Part shown: piece after piece, positions 1 to 6,422 of the stretch | Position numbering within the stretch: the stretch's first letter is position 1 | How the letters are laid out: each line of letters begins with the position of its first letter | Assembly (NCBI GenBank): GCA_002403905.1 | Contig: DHIR01000165.1 | Location: 1 to 16,277 of the forward strand | DNA: 16,277 nt | From: Mucilaginibacter sp. UBA4741 | Lineage (GTDB): Bacteria > Bacteroidota > Bacteroidia > Sphingobacteriales > Sphingobacteriaceae | Direction: 5' to 3' | Notes under the pieces: generated by a model | Database searches by the model: none | What the model was told of the DNA's origin: nothing | The model's input: only the letters and a program-made list of their open reading frames with translations | Position numbers and translations under genes: made by a program

Positions 1-399
1 TATCCATACCATAAACCCTTTGAAAAGCAAGGAAGACAATCCAAAACTGAATATGCCCCATAAAAGGGTGCTCATATTAATACGGAATTTACCCTGCTGA
101 TATTGTTCAGAATAAACCTGCATTAACGGCAAAGCCAGCATAAATATCAGTATGATAAAAAGCAATATTAAACTGATAGCATCGGTTACGGGTTTGCTTT
201 TTTGGATAAAATAGGGAAAAATGAAAAAGTAGACGATATAAAAAACTATAAATCCCACCAAAACCTGAAGGCAAGCATTAAAATAAAGTCTTTGATAGTC
301 GGCATTGTCGTTTGGGGGATACGAAGAATAAAGACGATATAATATCCCACCCCAATAAAGCAGGTGAAAGAGTATTATATAAACGGTTGATCTTTTCAT
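1..399 (-). CDS. N-terminal membrane domain of a probable LytS-type sensor histidine kinase (partial, runs off the window)
   Basis: Reading the minus strand from the ATG at 399-397 gives 133 codons without a stop up to the window edge. The protein begins MKRSTVYIILFHLLYWGG and has four hydrophobic stretches at about residues 6-23, 40-64, 73-97 and 116-133, separated by short polar loops such as SSYPPNDNADYQ and QVYSEQYQQGKFR. A short basic start, a first helix with a His-x-x-x-Trp pattern and four closely packed helices are typical of the membrane sensor half of Bacteroidota LytS/YehU-type histidine kinases, in which a cytoplasmic kinase domain follows. That half would lie beyond position 1 and is not visible, so only 'polytopic membrane protein' is certain. 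The sensor-kinase call is inference from general resemblance. No Shine-Dalgarno is seen, as usual in this phylum. Confidence 0.6.
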   Translation of the reverse strand, partial: MKRSTVYIILFHLLYWGGILYRLYSSYPPNDNADYQRLYFNACLQVLVGFIVFYIVYFFIFPYFIQKSKPVTDAISLILLFIILIFMLALPLMQVYSEQYQQGKFRINMSTLLWGIFSFGLSSLLFKGFMVWI

Positions 400-567
400 G
401 GTAATGCGTTTAAGTTAACATGGTTAAAGATCATTTTTTGTATATGGAGGATATAATAAGTTCTGCAACTACCATGGTTTGGCTGGCAAAACGGCAATAA
501 TATACGATAAAATTAAATGAGTAAAAATCATTGATGTTCCGCTCACTAAATGTGGAACACCCCTTAT

Positions 568-1020
568 TTATACTCCAAATTGCCCTAAGTGGTGGTCCAA
601 ATGTTTGTAGAACATAGTGTCCCACTCGCCTTTAGTTAATACACCAAACGAGTGTGATTCTTTTTTATCAAAATGTGCTTCACCAAGTTCCAATGTTTGG
701 TTAAGGTGGTCAATTAAGTGTGCTTTTTCGACTTCGAAATCACGGTCATCTTTAATTAAAAAGGCTGGAGCTGTAGGGTTATTATGTTTATACGGATCAG
801 GGCCAACTACTTTTTTCTTCACCAGTACCTTTAAAATAAATTTCATAAAAGCGTTAGGTTTGGGGTGTTTGTCGGTATAGGCCATTTCATAGCTTACGTT
901 GCAATGGGCCAGCATTTTGGCCGCGTTCATTTTGCCCCATTGGGGTTTGGTTTCGGCAGTTAGCTTGTTGATTCGCGTGGTTAGTTCGGTAACGTCAGCA
1001 GGGTTAAATACACTTTTCAT
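568..1020 (-). CDS. DUF1569 family protein, DinB-like four-helix fold
   Basis: The protein has 150 residues when read from the ATG at 1020. An upstream in-frame start at 1059 would add 13 residues (MGYIPHLYAKPII), which do not look like family sequence, so the MKSVFNPADV start is preferred. The order of motifs matches DUF1569 (DinB/YfiT-like superfamily): a helix with KMLAHCNVSYEMA carrying His39, a central KKKVVGPDPYKHNNPTAPAF segment, and the C-terminal FYKHLDHHLGQFGV with His140, His143 and His144. In DinB-like proteins a His triad from these positions binds a divalent metal, and some members are thiol-dependent transferases. The reaction of this member is unknown. It is cytoplasmic, with no signal peptide. 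It stands alone, 81 bp beyond a small membrane protein gene on the same strand. Confidence 0.85.
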   Translation of the reverse strand: MKSVFNPADVTELTTRINKLTAETKPQWGKMNAAKMLAHCNVSYEMAYTDKHPKPNAFMKFILKVLVKKKVVGPDPYKHNNPTAPAFLIKDDRDFEVEKAHLIDHLNQTLELGEAHFDKKESHSFGVLTKGEWDTMFYKHLDHHLGQFGV

Positions 1021-1100
1021 TATGATCGGTTTTGCATAAAGATGGGGAATATAACCCAAGCAGTCAAAACTAAAACAACAAAAAACAGTTGACGGTTAAC

Positions 1101-1280
1101 CTATCTTATCGGTAAGGCTACGCAACATACGACACCTATAAATAAAACCGCGCATACAGCCAATACAATGCCTGCAAACACGTTTCGGGCCTGCTCATCA
1201 CCCATAAAATTTAATACAACTAGTGTTATGGCAACTATTATAAATATGGCCCATGCTGTAGAGAAAGATTTCCTTTTCAT
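1101..1280 (-). CDS. small two-helix membrane protein, 59 aa
   Basis: The minus strand from ATG 1280-1278 to TAG 1103-1101 encodes 59 residues: MKRKSFSTAWAIFIIVAITL at the start, a short polar turn MGDEQARN, a second hydrophobic helix from about residue 34 to 56, and the end ALPIR. The basic N-terminus, two clean hydrophobic helices and a charged turn between them are what a helical-hairpin membrane protein looks like and are unlikely by chance. I do not recognise the family. It lies upstream of the DUF1569 gene on the same strand with 80 bp between them, so the two could share a transcript. Its function is unknown. Confidence 0.55.
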   Translation of the reverse strand: MKRKSFSTAWAIFIIVAITLVVLNFMGDEQARNVFAGIVLAVCAVLFIGVVCCVALPIR

Positions 1281-1430
1281 GCTTCGTCAGTTAATGTAAT
1301 AGACTAAACAAATACAGCACCAGCAGCAAACTAAGTTCAAAACCAAAGGCTGTATTGATAACACTGTTGATTTAAGCGGTAATAAATGGGAAATTATGCC
1401 CCACTATAAATTAAGTTTGTACTTTTAAAA

Positions 1431-2657
1431 ATGCGGCGCCGGTATCAATTTATTCTATTATTTATATTGCTAATTTGCTGCCGACTAGCTGTATTAGCGC
1501 AACAAGTAGCAAAACCCTTTCCGCAGCATGCCCGCTATTTTGTCGGGACTATCAAACCAAACCACATCACCCAGGCACAACTGGATAATACTGTACGGGG
1601 CTTTTACACACAATGGAAAAATCGTTTTATAAGAAACGTACCCGGCAAGCCCCAAAGCTATGTTTGGTTTGAGGGCAAGGGCGGCAAGCAATGCGTATCA
1701 GAGGGGCAAGGGTATGGGATGATAATAACCGTGTTAATGGCGGGCCATGACGCTAGTGCTAAAACTAACTACGATAATTTATTCCGCTATTACCGGGCGC
1801 ATCCCAGCCACCACAGTAAATACCTGATGGCATGGGCGCAAAAAACCAATGGGGCTGATCTGGATAAAACATCGGCTACCGATGGTGATATGGATATTGC
1901 TTATTCACTATTGCTGGCCGCTAAGCAATGGGGTAATAATGGTGCATTTAATTATCTACAGGAAGCGAAAGTCATGATCAATGCCATTATGCAATACGAG
2001 ATCAATCATAAAACGTGGTCGGTTTTGTTGAGCGATGGTGTGGAAGAAGAAAGCAAAGATTATTTCGCCATGCGATCATCGGATTTTATGCCGGCGCATT
2101 TTAAAGCATTTCAACAAGTTACTCATGACGGCAAGTGGGGGAAGGTTGTTGATGCATGCTATCGGTTATTTGATACCATGCAAACCAATTACAGCCCGGA
2201 TGCGGGGTTATTACCCGATTTTATCGTCAACATAAATAAAACAGCCAAACCCGCCAACCCTTATTTTTTGGAAGATAAATATGATGGGCAATATAATTAC
2301 AACGCCTGCCGTGTGCCCTGGCGCATAGCAACCGACTATTTAATGACCGGCGATAAACGATCAAAAAATATTGTTGCCAAAATAAATAGCTGGGTAAGAG
2401 AAACAACTAACAATGACACTTATAACCTATCGGCAGGTTATACTTTGGCCGGTAACGATATTAAAGGCCGATATTTCGAGGCATTAAGTTTTGTAGCGCC
2501 GTTTGCGGTTTCGGCAATGGTTGATGGTAAGAACCAGGTTTGGCTAAACCATGTATGGGATTATTTGATCGGTTTTAAGCTAAAGGATTATGACTATTAT
2601 GATAACAGTATCAAACTGCTGAATATGATCATTCTATCCGGTAATTACTGGCAATAA
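1431..2657 (+). CDS. secreted glycoside hydrolase family 8 enzyme (endoglucanase/xylanase type)
   Basis: The protein has 408 residues. A Sec signal peptide (MRRRYQFILLFILLICCRLAVLA, probable cleavage before QQ) supports this start. The rest is one GH8 (alpha/alpha)6 barrel. The motif VSEGQGYGM (89-97) carries the expected proton donor Glu91, ATDGDMDIAY (149-158) the conserved acidic subsite residues Asp151/Asp153, and YNACRVPWR (290-298) is a family signature. The segment RSSDFMPAHF (215-224) is also typical. GH8 members are inverting endo-enzymes acting on beta-1,4-glucan, xylan or chitosan; the substrate here cannot be read from the sequence. At the position before CRVPWR where CelA-type enzymes carry the base Asp, this one has Asn291 (alignment from memory), pointing to another GH8 subfamily. 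A TAAGTTTG box at 1412-1419 resembles a Bacteroidota -7 element but lies very near the ATG and lacks a clear -33 partner. Confidence 0.93.
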   Translation: MRRRYQFILLFILLICCRLAVLAQQVAKPFPQHARYFVGTIKPNHITQAQLDNTVRGFYTQWKNRFIRNVPGKPQSYVWFEGKGGKQCVSEGQGYGMIITVLMAGHDASAKTNYDNLFRYYRAHPSHHSKYLMAWAQKTNGADLDKTSATDGDMDIAYSLLLAAKQWGNNGAFNYLQEAKVMINAIMQYEINHKTWSVLLSDGVEEESKDYFAMRSSDFMPAHFKAFQQVTHDGKWGKVVDACYRLFDTMQTNYSPDAGLLPDFIVNINKTAKPANPYFLEDKYDGQYNYNACRVPWRIATDYLMTGDKRSKNIVAKINSWVRETTNNDTYNLSAGYTLAGNDIKGRYFEALSFVAPFAVSAMVDGKNQVWLNHVWDYLIGFKLKDYDYYDNSIKLLNMIILSGNYWQ

Positions 2658-2696
2658 AAAAAGCGGCTATCATCCTGTTAGGAACAATAGCCGCTT
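2656..2696 (-). terminator. hairpin terminator between convergent GH8 and GH2 genes
   Basis: A perfect 10-bp inverted repeat, AAGCGGCTAT at 2661-2670 and ATAGCCGCTT at 2687-2696, encloses a second small stem (TCCT/AGGA). On the minus strand it is followed by seven T residues (A-run at 2656-2662), so it should stop transcription of the GH2 gene ending at 2714. In the plus direction the GH8 stop codon sits at its edge and no T-run follows, so it is a weaker stop for GH8. Confidence 0.8.
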
Positions 2697-2713
2697 AACT
2701 GATAGGTGTTGAT

Positions 2714-4948
2714 CTATTTAATACTGATCACCGATATACCTGCATCAATATATCCCATGCGGTTAGCGTGGCAATGCATGGCAATTACGTTTTTACCATT
2801 TGGTTTAAACGCTTTTTTACCGGCATCGTTAATATCTTCGATGGTATAATTACGCGAATGGCCGGCAATATGAGCTGCCTTTACGCCATTGATATATACA
2901 TCGCAGTCGTCCTGGTGGCGAATGTTAAGTACCAGGTTTTTAATATCCGTAACATTGCTTGCGGTAAACTCCTGGCGCATCCATATATCATTGGTGGCCC
3001 AAACAGACTTAATGCCGGTTGGGGTCATGTTAGGGCGCACATTGGCTGGTACACGTGCTGCAAAACCACCCGGAGCCGACTGCCACGCGGCATCGTTAAA
3101 TGTTGTGGTAAGCCATGCCGTGTCGGGCTTTTCAAAAGTATATTTCCAGTTCTGCGATGTTGGCAATACCGTTGTTAAGGTCACGCTGCCTTTAATAGCC
3201 AGGTCGTTTGATGCTTTAATGGTTGCTTCGGGTGCTTTAACAACTTCGCGATCATAAGTAAGCAAGCCGTTTAGTTCAGATTCTACATCTGTCGTTTCGG
3301 TATAAACTGCGGCGCTTAAACCCCTGTTGGTTTTTAGGTAAGCCAGGTCGCGCGAATAAGAATTAAACAGATCGGTATAATCCTTCAACTTATCTATCAT
3401 AATATAAGTAGGGCGTTGTGACCATGTATGCCCCGGTATAATGTAGCCGATACCACCATACTCGCCGTTTGCTACAACCTGGGTGGTCGTTGCCAAAGCG
3501 TCCGGATCTGGATAGCTGTGTACATCTAAATAATCACCTGCATTGAACCAGCTGCCACCACTGGCCTGGTTAACCAGGCGTGATGGATCAAGCTCTTTTA
3601 CCATTTTAACCAATGATGGCGTATTTTGCTGCCCCTGTGCCTGTCCTTCGTTAAAAGTAACCCAGGTAACAATACAAGGCGAGTTCCAATGCGTTTGTAC
3701 CAAACGGGTCAATTCCTTGCGGAACTCCATTGTATCAACTGGCGGCGGCGGGAACGCGCGGCCAGTATACGAGTTTGGCGATGGCATATCCTGCCAAATC
3801 ATCAAACCTAATTTATCGGCCCAATAATACCAGCGATATGGCTCAACCTTAATGTGCTTGCGCACCATGTTAAAGCCAAAGTCTTTGGTTTTTTGCAGAT
3901 CGTATTTTAAAGCTGCGTCTGTTGGTGCCGTATAGCCACCATCCGGCCAAAAGCCCTGGTCTAAAGGGCCAACCATAAATTGAAATTTATTGTTCAGGTA
4001 TAGTTTTTTATAACCGCCGTCATTCTCTACAGATATTTTACGCATTCCAAAATAACTGGAAACGGCATCGACCTTAGTTGTGCCCTTAACTAAGGCTATA
4101 TCCAGGTCATACAAAAAGGGACTATCAGGAGACCATAGTTTGGCATTCGGTACCGGTACGCTCAGCTCGGTATTAGCTTTGCCGGTCATGGTTTTAACTA
4201 CCTTGGCGCCGTCTTTTACGGTAATGCTTACGGTTGCCCCTTCGCTTTCACTGCTTACGGTTAATTTTACAACACCTTTATCAATATCGGGTACAATTTT
4301 AATATCGCTAATATTGGTTACAGGTACCGGCTCTAACCATACAGTTTGCCAGATGCCTGTTACAGATTGGTACATGATACCGCCAGGTCGTAACGTTTGT
4401 TTACCGCGTGGCTGGCCGCCATTGTCGGTTGGGTCAAACACCCGTACTGTAATTTCCTGCGGGCCCGATGCTTTAATGGCCGATGTGATATCATACGTAA
4501 AAGGGTCATAACCGCCCGAGTGCACACCCATGCTTTTGCCGTTTACAAACACTTCGCTTTCGTAATCAACCGCGCCAAAGTGTAGTAAAATGTTCTCGCC
4601 TTTCCAGGTTGCGGGTACGGTAAAAGTACGGCGATACCATAAACGGTCATGGTGCTCCATAACGCCTGATAAGGCAGACTCTACCGGGAAGGGCACTAAT
4701 ATGTTTGATGATAAATTACCTGTAGGCACAGCATCAGCGGCAGCTCCGGGTTGGTATTGCCATAAGCCGTTTAAATTCATCCATTTAACACGCGTTAGTT
4801 GCGGGCGCGGATACTCTGGCAATACGCTATTAGGGTTTACATCCTTGGCAAATTTACTCATCAGGGCTGCCTTTTTTGGCTGCCATTGCTGCGCAAACAT
4901 AAGCGAAGGTATTAGGGTAAATATCGCTAATGATAAAATTCTTCTCAT
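2714..4948 (-). CDS. secreted glycoside hydrolase family 2 protein (beta-galactosidase-like)
   Basis: The protein has 744 residues. The signal peptide MRRILSLAIFTLIPSLMFA precedes QQ. Domains in order: jelly-roll sugar-binding domain (about 45-210, with GLWQYQ, LWYRRTFTVP and VFVNGKSMGVHSGGYDPF), Ig-like sandwich (about 212-305), catalytic TIM barrel (about 312-575) and an extra C-terminal beta-sandwich (about 600-744, with FNDAAWQSAPGG and DVYINGVKAA). Asn433-Glu434 in TFNEGQ is the expected acid/base and Glu496 in NGEYGGIG the expected nucleophile of the retaining GH2 mechanism. YTETTDVESELNGLLTYDR (549-567) matches the usual end of the barrel. It probably acts in the periplasm or outside the cell on a plant or algal glycan side chain. 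Exact specificity (galactosidase, glucuronidase or other) is not decided by sequence. It converges with the secreted GH8 gene, but no SusC/SusD pair is present here. Confidence 0.92.
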   Translation of the reverse strand: MRRILSLAIFTLIPSLMFAQQWQPKKAALMSKFAKDVNPNSVLPEYPRPQLTRVKWMNLNGLWQYQPGAAADAVPTGNLSSNILVPFPVESALSGVMEHHDRLWYRRTFTVPATWKGENILLHFGAVDYESEVFVNGKSMGVHSGGYDPFTYDITSAIKASGPQEITVRVFDPTDNGGQPRGKQTLRPGGIMYQSVTGIWQTVWLEPVPVTNISDIKIVPDIDKGVVKLTVSSESEGATVSITVKDGAKVVKTMTGKANTELSVPVPNAKLWSPDSPFLYDLDIALVKGTTKVDAVSSYFGMRKISVENDGGYKKLYLNNKFQFMVGPLDQGFWPDGGYTAPTDAALKYDLQKTKDFGFNMVRKHIKVEPYRWYYWADKLGLMIWQDMPSPNSYTGRAFPPPPVDTMEFRKELTRLVQTHWNSPCIVTWVTFNEGQAQGQQNTPSLVKMVKELDPSRLVNQASGGSWFNAGDYLDVHSYPDPDALATTTQVVANGEYGGIGYIIPGHTWSQRPTYIMIDKLKDYTDLFNSYSRDLAYLKTNRGLSAAVYTETTDVESELNGLLTYDREVVKAPEATIKASNDLAIKGSVTLTTVLPTSQNWKYTFEKPDTAWLTTTFNDAAWQSAPGGFAARVPANVRPNMTPTGIKSVWATNDIWMRQEFTASNVTDIKNLVLNIRHQDDCDVYINGVKAAHIAGHSRNYTIEDINDAGKKAFKPNGKNVIAMHCHANRMGYIDAGISVISIK

Positions 4949-4984
4949 ATTAATTTGAAGTTATTGGGGTTAAATTGGTTACGC

Positions 4985-5013
4985 TAAATTTAGATTAAAA
5001 AAGATAATTACAA
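4985..5013 (-). promoter_or_regulatory. possible sigma-ABfr-type promoter for the GH2 gene
   Basis: On the minus strand TTG (5013-5011) is followed after 18 bp by TAAATTTA (4992-4985), close to the Bacteroidota consensus TTTG-N17-19-TAnnTTTG with one mismatch in the -7 box. It lies 37 bp upstream of the GH2 ATG at 4948. Such AT-rich boxes occur often by chance, so this is a weak call. Confidence 0.3.
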
Positions 5014-5015
5014 CA

Positions 5016-5036
5016 TAACATACAATATATATGTTA
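5016..5036. repeat. inverted repeat in the divergent GH2-PfkB intergenic region
   Basis: TAACATA (5016-5022) and TATGTTA (5030-5036) form a perfect 7-bp inverted repeat with a 7-bp centre. It lies 3 bp upstream of the possible GH2 -33 element and 45 bp before the kinase ATG, where an operator for either divergent gene would fit. No known regulator site is recognised. Confidence 0.3.
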
Positions 5037-5080
5037 CACTTTCCGATCCGGTAATTTCCGTTTCTAAACTATTGGTAATA

Positions 5081-5986
5081 ATGCAAAATCCTTATCTTGC
5101 CCCCATGTATGATATCTGCTGTGTAGGGCACATCACCTCTGATAAAATAGTTAATACCAAAAGCACTTTGCACATGCCGGGAGGTACAGCACTATACTTT
5201 TCTTGCGCTGTAAATAAACTTGATGTAAACTATGTTTTGGTAACAGCCCTCGGCGCTGCCGAGATGGAGTACGTAACCTACCTGCGCGACAAAGGCATTA
5301 AAGTTAAAGTACAACCCAGCGCCCATACCGTAATATTTGAGAATATTTACGCCGAAAATCAGGATGAACGCACCCAGAACGTACTGCAAATTGCCGATGC
5401 GTTTACGATGGAGCAGTTGTTGGATGTCGAGGCAAAGGTGTTTCACTTAGGCCCGTTATTAGCCGGCGATTTTAGCACAGACTTTATAAAAACGCTGTCA
5501 GCCAAAGGCAGTATCGCATTAGACGTTCAAGGCTATTTGCGCAAAGTAGTAAAGCAAAAAGTGTACTTAACCGACTGGCCCGATAAAAAGGCCGCACTGC
5601 AATACATTGATGTTTTAAAGGCTGATGTTGCCGAACTGGCCGCATTATCAGGCTATAAAACAGTAATCGAAGGCGTGAAGTTTTTAACCGATCTGGGTGT
5701 AAAAGAAGCCGTAATAACCAACGGCAGCCAGGGATCTGCAATTTATACCGATGGGGTTTTATATGAGATACCGGCCTATCACCCCGAAATGGTAGTAGAT
5801 GCTACCGGTTGCGGCGATACCTATATGGCCGGCTATTTATATAAACGCATAAAAAATGCAGGCATACAACAAGCTGGCGAATTTGCTGCTGCCATGGCCG
5901 GACTTAAAACCATGTCGCCGGGCCCTTTTGTTGGTACCGAAGACGAGGTGTTGAAGTTTATGGCCGATCGCGTTAGCCCCCTCTAA
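5081..5986 (+). CDS. PfkB-family carbohydrate kinase
   Basis: The protein has 301 residues from the ATG at 5081. An in-frame TTG lies 9 bp upstream, and a second ATG at 5105 (MYDICCVGHIT) is about as likely, because conserved family sequence begins there. PfkB features seen: N-terminal GHITSDKIV, the GGTALYFSCA substrate-binding segment near the start, ITNGSQGSAIYTDG in the ATP-binding half, and signature 2 as DATGCGDTYMAGYLYKR, with the catalytic Asp in GCGD where most members have GAGD. PfkB enzymes phosphorylate sugars, nucleosides or inositols with ATP in the cytoplasm. The substrate here cannot be assigned. The gene is a single transcription unit; its last codons and stop (SPL-TAA) lie inside the hairpin repeat at 5974-6010, so the C-terminus may have been altered by that repeat. 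Confidence 0.9.
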   Translation: MQNPYLAPMYDICCVGHITSDKIVNTKSTLHMPGGTALYFSCAVNKLDVNYVLVTALGAAEMEYVTYLRDKGIKVKVQPSAHTVIFENIYAENQDERTQNVLQIADAFTMEQLLDVEAKVFHLGPLLAGDFSTDFIKTLSAKGSIALDVQGYLRKVVKQKVYLTDWPDKKAALQYIDVLKADVAELAALSGYKTVIEGVKFLTDLGVKEAVITNGSQGSAIYTDGVLYEIPAYHPEMVVDATGCGDTYMAGYLYKRIKNAGIQQAGEFAAAMAGLKTMSPGPFVGTEDEVLKFMADRVSPL

Positions 5987-6018
5987 ATCTCCCCCGGTAG
6001 GGGAGACTTTTAATTTTT
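5974..6018 (+). repeat. hairpin repeat overlapping the kinase stop codon; terminator-like
   Basis: TCTCCCC (5988-5994) and GGGGAGA (6000-6006) form a 7-bp stem around the loop CGGTA, followed by a T-rich run to 6018, so the element can act as an intrinsic terminator. The preceding AGCCCCCTCTAAA includes the TAA of the kinase. From memory, near-identical AGCCCCCTCTAAA-TCTCCCC hairpins recur after and across genes in Mucilaginibacter and Pedobacter genomes; copy number cannot be tested in this window. Confidence 0.55.
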
Positions 6019-6099
6019 ACGGGATGTTTTTTGTCCCCGGAATATGTGCTACATAATATCGAATATGATGTGATTAGATATTGGTCCGTCATTTATGCA

Positions 6100-6134
6100 A
6101 AGTGTATACGGGGTGTATATATACACCTACACTT
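6100..6134. repeat. composite palindrome, candidate operator
   Basis: A perfect 16-bp palindrome GGTGTATATATACACC (6112-6127) is flanked by an outer inverted repeat AAGTGTA (6100-6106) and TACACTT (6128-6134), with a 5-bp asymmetric insert on the left. The motif GTGTA therefore occurs in four arms. This looks more like a dimer or tetramer protein-binding site than a terminator, since no T-run follows directly. Confidence 0.45.
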
Positions 6135-6322
6135 GCTACCATAAACATTGCGGGGTATTTTTTTGTTATCTTATCATCAAATTTATTTTAATCAAATAAG
6201 TTTTTTTAAAAGGGCACTTTATCTGCTATTAAATTTTAATCAATTTGATAAATAATATCAAAAAATGATTAGGTTTTAGCTGTTTTGTGGTGAATTTAAT
6301 AAAATAGGCAATAATTTATTGT

Positions 6323-6356
6323 TAATTTTTCAAAAAAAGCTATAATTTTTCAAAAA
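6323..6356 (+). repeat. 14-bp direct repeat at 20-bp spacing upstream of the ATP-grasp gene
   Basis: TAATTTTTCAAAAA occurs at 6323-6336 and again at 6343-6356, start to start exactly 20 bp, about two helical turns. It lies 67 bp before the ATP-grasp ATG. Each copy contains a TAnnTTTx-like -7 string, so these may be alternative promoter boxes, a repeated protein site, or low-complexity AT sequence. Confidence 0.35.
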
Positions 6357-6422
6357 CAGTTTATATATTACGTCTTTATAAACACAACTGGTTAACAAAT
6401 TTTTATTTAGCCTAATTTTTTC

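Larger units (their letters stand above)
5987..6422. other. 436-bp AT-rich gene-free spacer before the ATP-grasp operon
   Basis: No coding sequence is supported here. In order it holds the hairpin repeat just after the kinase, a composite palindrome at 6100-6134, a very AT-rich stretch (about 6160-6420) and a phased direct repeat at 6323-6356. I see no clean TTTG-N19-TAnnTTTG promoter; the nearest -7-like strings are TAATTTTTC at 6323 and 6343. The long leader suggests that regulation of the downstream operon sits here, but that is inference. Confidence 0.6.

Noticed and set aside
431..625. 64-residue frame on the minus strand overlapping the end of the DUF1569 gene
   Set aside because: It overlaps a well-supported gene, has no domain or signal features and an irregular composition.
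1021..1059. Upstream ATG extending DUF1569 by 13 residues
   Set aside because: The conserved family sequence begins shortly after the inner Met; the extension is not hydrophobic enough for a signal peptide.
1412..1419. TAAGTTTG as the GH8 promoter
   Set aside because: It matches the -7 consensus, but only about 11 bp separate it from the ATG and no -33 TTG at proper distance exists; not listed as a separate feature.
2768..3257. Two plus-strand frames of 136 and 122 residues inside the GH2 gene
   Set aside because: They are antisense to a complete GH2 enzyme with all motifs; Cys- and Arg-rich translations without recognisable domains are typical shadows.
4080..4958. Plus-strand frames of up to 143 residues opposite the GH2 N-terminal part
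   Set aside because: They are antisense shadows; the hydrophobic look of the first (LTLAPSL-like) arises from the complement of Val/Thr-rich beta strands.
5072..5080. TTG start of the PfkB gene
   Set aside because: An ATG follows 9 bp downstream and another at 5105; the three extra residues match nothing in the family.
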